Under the pieces are notes generated by a model. That model did not search any database, was not told the origin of the DNA, and saw only the letters and a program-made list of their open reading frames with translations. Shown one piece after another: positions 59,216 to 64,000 of a stretch of 64,000 bases of DNA. Position 1 is the stretch's first letter. Each line of letters opens with the position of its first letter. The stretch covers positions 689,501-753,500 of the forward strand of contig CM042034.1 of assembly GCA_023525975.1 (NCBI GenBank). The letters run 5' to 3'. A program made the position numbers and the translations under genes. The stretch is from Smallanthus sonchifolius (Eukaryota > Streptophyta > Magnoliopsida > Asterales > Asteraceae).

Positions 59216-59433
59216 CACTCAAGCTAGTCATTACTTGTTTTTTTGACCGCGAACACACACTCTCTTTACTCTACTTCTAAAATCATCATCAGTATTTCGT
59301 AAGATTTTAACTCAACTATTACACTCAAGATAGTCATTACTTGTTTTTTTTGACTGCGAACACACACTCTTTTTACTCTACTTTTAAAATCATCATCAGT
59401 ATTTCGTAAGATTTTAACTCAACCATTTGATTA
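59216..59433 (+). repeat. Direct tandem duplication, 106-bp unit, two copies
   Basis: The two copies start at 59216 and 59322. Both contain TAGTCATTACTTGTTTTTTT, GCGAACACACACTCT and CAGTATTTCGTAAGATTTTA and differ at only a few positions, so the duplication is recent. Confidence 0.9.
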
Positions 59434-59537
59434 AGGAATACACCACTTTATTACCACGATATCCCTTAAGGGACAATCATTATGTGTTTAGTGACCATAT
59501 TAGATAGGGGAGGCTTTATGACATAAAGAAAAAAGTA

Positions 59538-59707
59538 AGGGGCTGTTTGGCAAATGCTGAACCATTAAGAGGTTTGAATGGTTCAACATAGTTTTTCAGC
59601 TGAACCATTAAAAGGTAAAATGAACCATTAAGATGTGAGATTTTTGCGAAACAAACACCCCTTACCTCTTAACGATTCAGATGTATAGAGGCTACCAAAC
59701 AACCCCT
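59538..59707. mobile_element. hAT-like MITE
   Basis: TIRs AGGGGCTGTTTGG (59538-59550) and CCAAACAACCCCT (59695-59707), with one mismatch. The interior has GAACCATTAAGAGG and TACCTCTTAACGATTC phrases shared with 14960-15176. No perfect 8-bp duplication was seen. Confidence 0.7.
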
Positions 59708-61755
59708 AAGTGTTTTATACTCCTTAAATTTCAAAGCTTTTAGAAAATATTTAGGCATATATGTTGGGTAGGAGAGGTTTTTTACAAGTATTTTCTTTGA
59801 CACCACTTTCTTTCCCCTTCCTTAACAATACGAGGTTGAGGTGTTTATTTTATGAACATTTCTTTCATACCACTTTCTTTCTTTACACATCAAGATAGTA
59901 AAAAGACTTTAATATTATTTGGTTTTGAAAATTTGAAGTTTTTGAGTTCTAATAAAGTTAAGAATTTAGAATAATGACAATCAATATAATTTGAATCACT
60001 AGGCTTCTTGTCTCTTAGGGTGTTACCTTCTTCTTTGTCCATTGCAGTTTGTTTTGTAGCGAAGAAACCACTGCTTTAATATTATAATTATATATACATA
60101 TGTGTGTATATATATACACACACCACACTAGGAGTAAGAGAGAGTGCTGAAGGTGACTTTAGAATTGTGGACAATGAGGATGTGGCATTGCTTCAAATAC
60201 AGAAACACTTTTCTTGCATAAACAAAAGGCTTTCTTTTCAAGTTAAGATCATGTCTTAAAAACAAAGGTAAAGGTAAAGACACTAGATGATCTTCCATTC
60301 TTCCTCTTTTGATCTTCACACATACACATATATAAATATGAATATGTATGTATGTGTCTTATGTTGTGTTAGCACAACAACGTGTCGTGTTGTCTATACG
60401 TGTGTAGATTTATAATATAGCTTTTTACGGTGTTCGCAGAGCACGAGAATGGAATGATGAGTCTTTACAAAGACATGGAGGCTTGTGGTGGATACGAAGA
60501 CATACAAGTGATGTGGGAGATTATCCATTCTTCTTCAAATGCGAAAAACCTTAAACGGAACAATAAAACACCCTACTGGAGATTTTACTTCGCTACAACT
60601 TAAATTCTCTCCCAACTCATTGTTTCAACTTTCATTACTAGCATTATAATCTCGAAATAAATGGGAATATTCATGAACTAGTGATACATTTTAGTACATA
60701 GAAAGTCATGTTCATTGAAACAGTTGGTTTTTTTAGTTGATCCCCATTTAACAAGCAAACACAACTAATTGTTTCATGAGATGATGGTCTCCAATTATAT
60801 AGATTGATTATTGAAATCAATGGTGATGATAAGTGATACCATGACACAAAAATACATTAAAGTGAACAAAAGAACTGGAAAAAAAAACTGAAAACCATAT
60901 ATCTTAATATAGAGAGATTATAGTAAAAAAGATAATATTATAACTACCAACTAATGATAATAATTAAACATCAAGAACTATCATAATATTAAAAGTAGAG
61001 AGAACAAATAAACTTAAAGTAAATGATAAATCTAATAATAACAACTATAATAATAGATATAAGTTTGGCTAACTTAAGCCGGCAGATACTTTTCAATTGG
61101 GGGTGGAAACTGGGATAATAGAAGGTTTTCATGGGTTATTCCGAATAAGTAATTTCCAACCCATAAAAATGTGACCCGTGAACTGAATTGGTACGATGCA
61201 AATGGTGTTTGGTCGGACCGGATTGCAGTGGGTCATATGACCGGGTTGGACCGAAACTGAAGGTTATACCTTGTAAGGTTGCAATATTGGGCTCTAATGG
61301 GCTATGCTGGATACTACAGTTCACAGATAACTGACAGGCCTCAAGATAAGAATACTTTGTTAATTGGGCTACAAACAACATTTTTAGTGGGCTGAAAAAA
61401 ACAATACTTTGGTTTGGTGAGTGAAAGCTGGGCTGCAAATTTCTTTGAAAACCAATTCAGAAGAGCGTATTTGCAGTTTTGGGTCTTGAAAACTTGCGTA
61501 GGCGGTTCTCGAATTTTGAATTTGCCACTTTTGCCCCCTTTAGTTTTGGGCTTGACCCCAGCCAGGGGCTGCCGCCCTTGGACCCCGCTACCAAGGGCGC
61601 TGCCCCCGGACCCCGTTAATTAGGGGCTTTGCTTCTAATATCATAATAAAACTGAAATAAGCGTACGTGCACTCTGCACCTCCTTACTTATTTAATATTT
61701 ATGCTGATATATACTGGTTAACACAATGTAACTAAAATAATAAATGATAAAAAAA
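59708..61755. other. Intergenic region, no confident gene
   Basis: A TATATA/TGTGTG microsatellite lies at 60088-60123. GC-rich GGGGCTGCCGCCC- and GCTGCCCCCGGACCCC-type phrases at 61560-61640 resemble transposon termini. The short frames look incidental. Confidence 0.35.
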
Positions 61756-62247
61756 AGGGTCTTTACACAATAGTAATCAAGTTTCTCAAGTGTTCCATTT
61801 AAATACCTCAAAGTTTTTTTTGTCTCTTTAAAGTCACTCAACTTTCAGTATATGTTCCAATCCTATGTAATATTTTTATAAATGTTTAAATTTTTAAAAA
61901 TTGAATGAGGCAAATGAAACATATATGAATCTTGTTTACTATTTAGCAATTTTTTTTTCAATTCGACTTGATATATAAATTTTGAAAGTTGTTTATTATT
62001 CGGTGAATTTTTTTTCTTCACTATTACCTACAATTTTAGATTAATTGAAATATAAATTTGATTTATTGGTAACTAATATTCATATATATTTCATTTGGCT
62101 CATTCAATTTTAAAAAAAATTAAACATTTATAAAAATATTACATAGGATTGGAACACCTACTGAAACTTGGGTGACTTTAAAGGGACAAAAAAAACTTTG
62201 TGGTATTTAAATGGAACACTTGGTTACTATTTGATGAAGTTTTCCCT
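61756..62247. mobile_element. MULE-type MITE with ~180-bp TIRs
   Basis: The left arm (AATAGTAATCAAG, GTGTTCCATTTAAATACC, TTCCAATCCTATGTAATATT) is mirrored closely on the right (AATATTACATAGGATTGGAA, GGTATTTAAATGGAACAC, CTTGGTTACTATT..CCCT). The element is about 490 bp and sits in A-rich DNA, so the target duplication (ATAAAAAAA versus a run of A) is not decisive. It is non-coding. Confidence 0.7.
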
Positions 62248-62276
62248 AAAAAAAAATAAGAATCTTATAATCTTAA

Positions 62277-62769
62277 TCTTAATACTCTAATAAATGAAAA
62301 TCTCTTCAGTACACGTGTCACTCTCCATCTTTATTTCCCGCATCTCTCTCCTATTAAATATTAGATTTTATATTTCTCTATTCTATTAAATAATAATCTT
62401 TATATTAATAAATCTAATTACAAGTACTTATTATTTAATTATAAATAGTTATTATATCATCAATCAAATTAACTTAATATGAACTAACATTTATCAATTA
62501 AATTAAAAAATTAACACTCAGTTGAAAAATATTGTTTTAAAAACTAACTTAACAGACCTTATAACTGTCACGACAAATTACATTTTTTAAAAACATATTT
62601 TGACAAATGTGTTTGTTAACGAATTACATTATATTTTATTCAACCGATGTAATATACTGGTTTATTCAACCCGTGTATTACATGGGTTTTTAAAAATATA
62701 AATTTTTTATTACTAAATATATAATATTTTATTTATTTAACCCGTGTAATATACGATATTTTAACCTAG
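62277..62769 (+). mobile_element. Helitron-like element
   Basis: The 5' end (TCTTAATACTCTAATAAATG) resembles the nested element at 891-1111, as does the early ACACGTGTCA. It ends CCGTGTAATATACGATATTT, then TAACCTAG followed by T, with a worn hairpin. An internal copy of the terminal hairpin motif (AACCCGTGTATTACATGGGT, about 62668) suggests an older terminus inside. The 5' end is approximate. Confidence 0.5.
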
Positions 62770-64000
62770 TTAGTTATATACGAAGAATTTTATTTTCAAA
62801 AAACAAACATTTCGTCATTTTGTTATTGCTGGTATCTCGAAGTATTTTATTTCCACTTTTGTAAAAGATTAAACATCGGTCTATGTTGTTGTACCTCAAC
62901 CTCATCCTTGAGGTACATTTCTATTTCCGATTTCGTATCATATGATCTAACACCACCCTATGTAATAAAATTTGCAAGAAAGTCGATATTTTCGTATAAA
63001 AAACACTAAGTATTTGTTTTAAGAGGCATAATTTGAAGGGATAATCATATTCTTCAGCCATTAACTTACGTTTACTTGTTACATGTTTAACCATTGCTTT
63101 TTTTTGTGAATTTGTGTTTATGTTGTATTTGGCTTCTTTCTAAATTTCATACTTTCTAAAATTTAATATCGACAGTACGGAGTAATATATAATACTCAAT
63201 TAACTTGCTTTCATATTCTTCCTCTACAAAGCATCATATTAAACTTCCACATCAAAATGGAATATGTAAATCCAAAGATCGGAATCTGGTTCTTGATGAT
63301 AATTGGATTACAACAGCCTAAACAAATCGTTACTTCGTAAGAGTATCTTCTTCCTGCTCCTTCCAAGTCTGCACACAAAACAACATGTGTTAAGGTGTCA
63401 CAGGGTGGGGGTACCCCTGCGTCGGCCCTCCGGCGTGAGAATAAGTTCTCCGGTTGTGGTTTTGAGAGTAATCAATTAAAATGTTAAGAGTGATGAGATC
63501 ATACCGTCCTTATTTACCCCTTTTCTTTATATATGTTGTTCGTCGGTAACAATTCTGTTATCTTGTGGGGACCAGTGGGGTCCGCCATGAGTCATGCAGC
63601 TGGAGCTTGATTTCCTATTGGTTTATGAGGGTCCTGCCAATCCTGGATTGTCATCTGTCGTAACAGCCTAAAAAATGGGCCTTGGGCCTTTTTATTTTGG
63701 GATAATGGGTTTCGTGAAAGCCACTCCCTTTTCAAAATACTAAATTATAATTAGTAATGCACAATTATTGGGTTTGATTTCCGATTATGATAATAAGAAA
63801 AATAGTTAGGCAATTAACTAAGCAGGGGATGATTCGGGAACAATAACGAGTCATCTGGAACTGGTAGTCTTGTGCCCCACTTTCCCATTGATATTATAAA
63901 ATCTCATGCAACTTGCTCAACTTGATATATTTTATTTTATATTTTATACAAAGTTGGTGAGATCACGTTTCTTCTAATAAAAATGTACATGGCCCACTTG
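62770..64000. other. Right edge, no confident gene
   Basis: AT-rich to 63390. GC-richer DNA follows with TGTCACAGGGTGGGGG at about 63398, which could be the start of another LTR or repeat running past the window. A possible minus-strand terminal exon at about 63336-63374 is discussed in the findings. Confidence 0.3.

Noticed and set aside
60130..60330. Possible miRNA precursor
   Set aside because: I compared it by memory with common conserved plant miRNAs and found no match, and no long near-perfect hairpin is visible.

Overview
This is a plant nuclear window, most likely a eudicot. The genes are intron-rich with GT-AG junctions, the intergenic DNA is AT-rich, and every gene I recognise has a plant homologue (TIC56, a GRAS regulator, DUF688, plant-type GILT, BAG, cytosolic RPS4). 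The transposon mix (gypsy-type LTRs ending GGGGTGTGACA, small CTAG-ending Helitrons, MULE and hAT MITEs) made me think of an asterid such as Asteraceae, but that is an impression and not a search result.

Layout. 1-9.0 kb is a transposon nest: small Helitron-like elements, one of which is split by a solo LTR that carries a second, inverted solo LTR. 9.0-12.4 kb holds a four-exon ubiquitin-like/BAG co-chaperone gene. 14.2-14.8 kb holds a single-exon DUF688-type gene on the minus strand. 16.2-23.6 kb is a tandem GRAS locus: a frameshifted copy, an intact copy, and upstream blocks repeated more often than the genes. A tRNA-Ser(CGA) gene (24.0 kb, minus) and a five-exon GILT thiol-reductase gene (24.5-26.6 kb, minus) follow. 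28.4-30.6 kb is another solo LTR. 31.0-34.9 kb is TIC56, a subunit of the chloroplast inner-envelope protein import complex.

36.3-47.1 kb is a palindromic MULE-like element split by a complete, very young 10.2-kb non-autonomous LTR element. That element has 2,934-bp LTRs, a Met-tRNA-type primer site and a polypurine tract. Its interior has no protein domain but carries a 27-bp array and a 56-bp array of hairpin units. 47.7-48.2 kb is a SINE interrupted by a hAT MITE, just upstream of an unrecognised acidic, glycine-rich gene (48.4-49.5 kb). 50.1-53.6 kb has a MULE MITE and a Pack-MULE-like element with an exact 9-bp target duplication. 53.9-56.1 kb is the cytosolic 40S ribosomal protein S4 gene with Site II and telo-box promoter motifs. 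The remainder (56-64 kb) has minisatellites, MITEs and one more Helitron, with no convincing gene.

The genes are independent single-gene units, not a pathway cluster. The points that most deserve a second look are the hairpin array and tRNA-like module of the LARD-type element, the GRAS array with duplicated promoter blocks, and the Pack-MULE.
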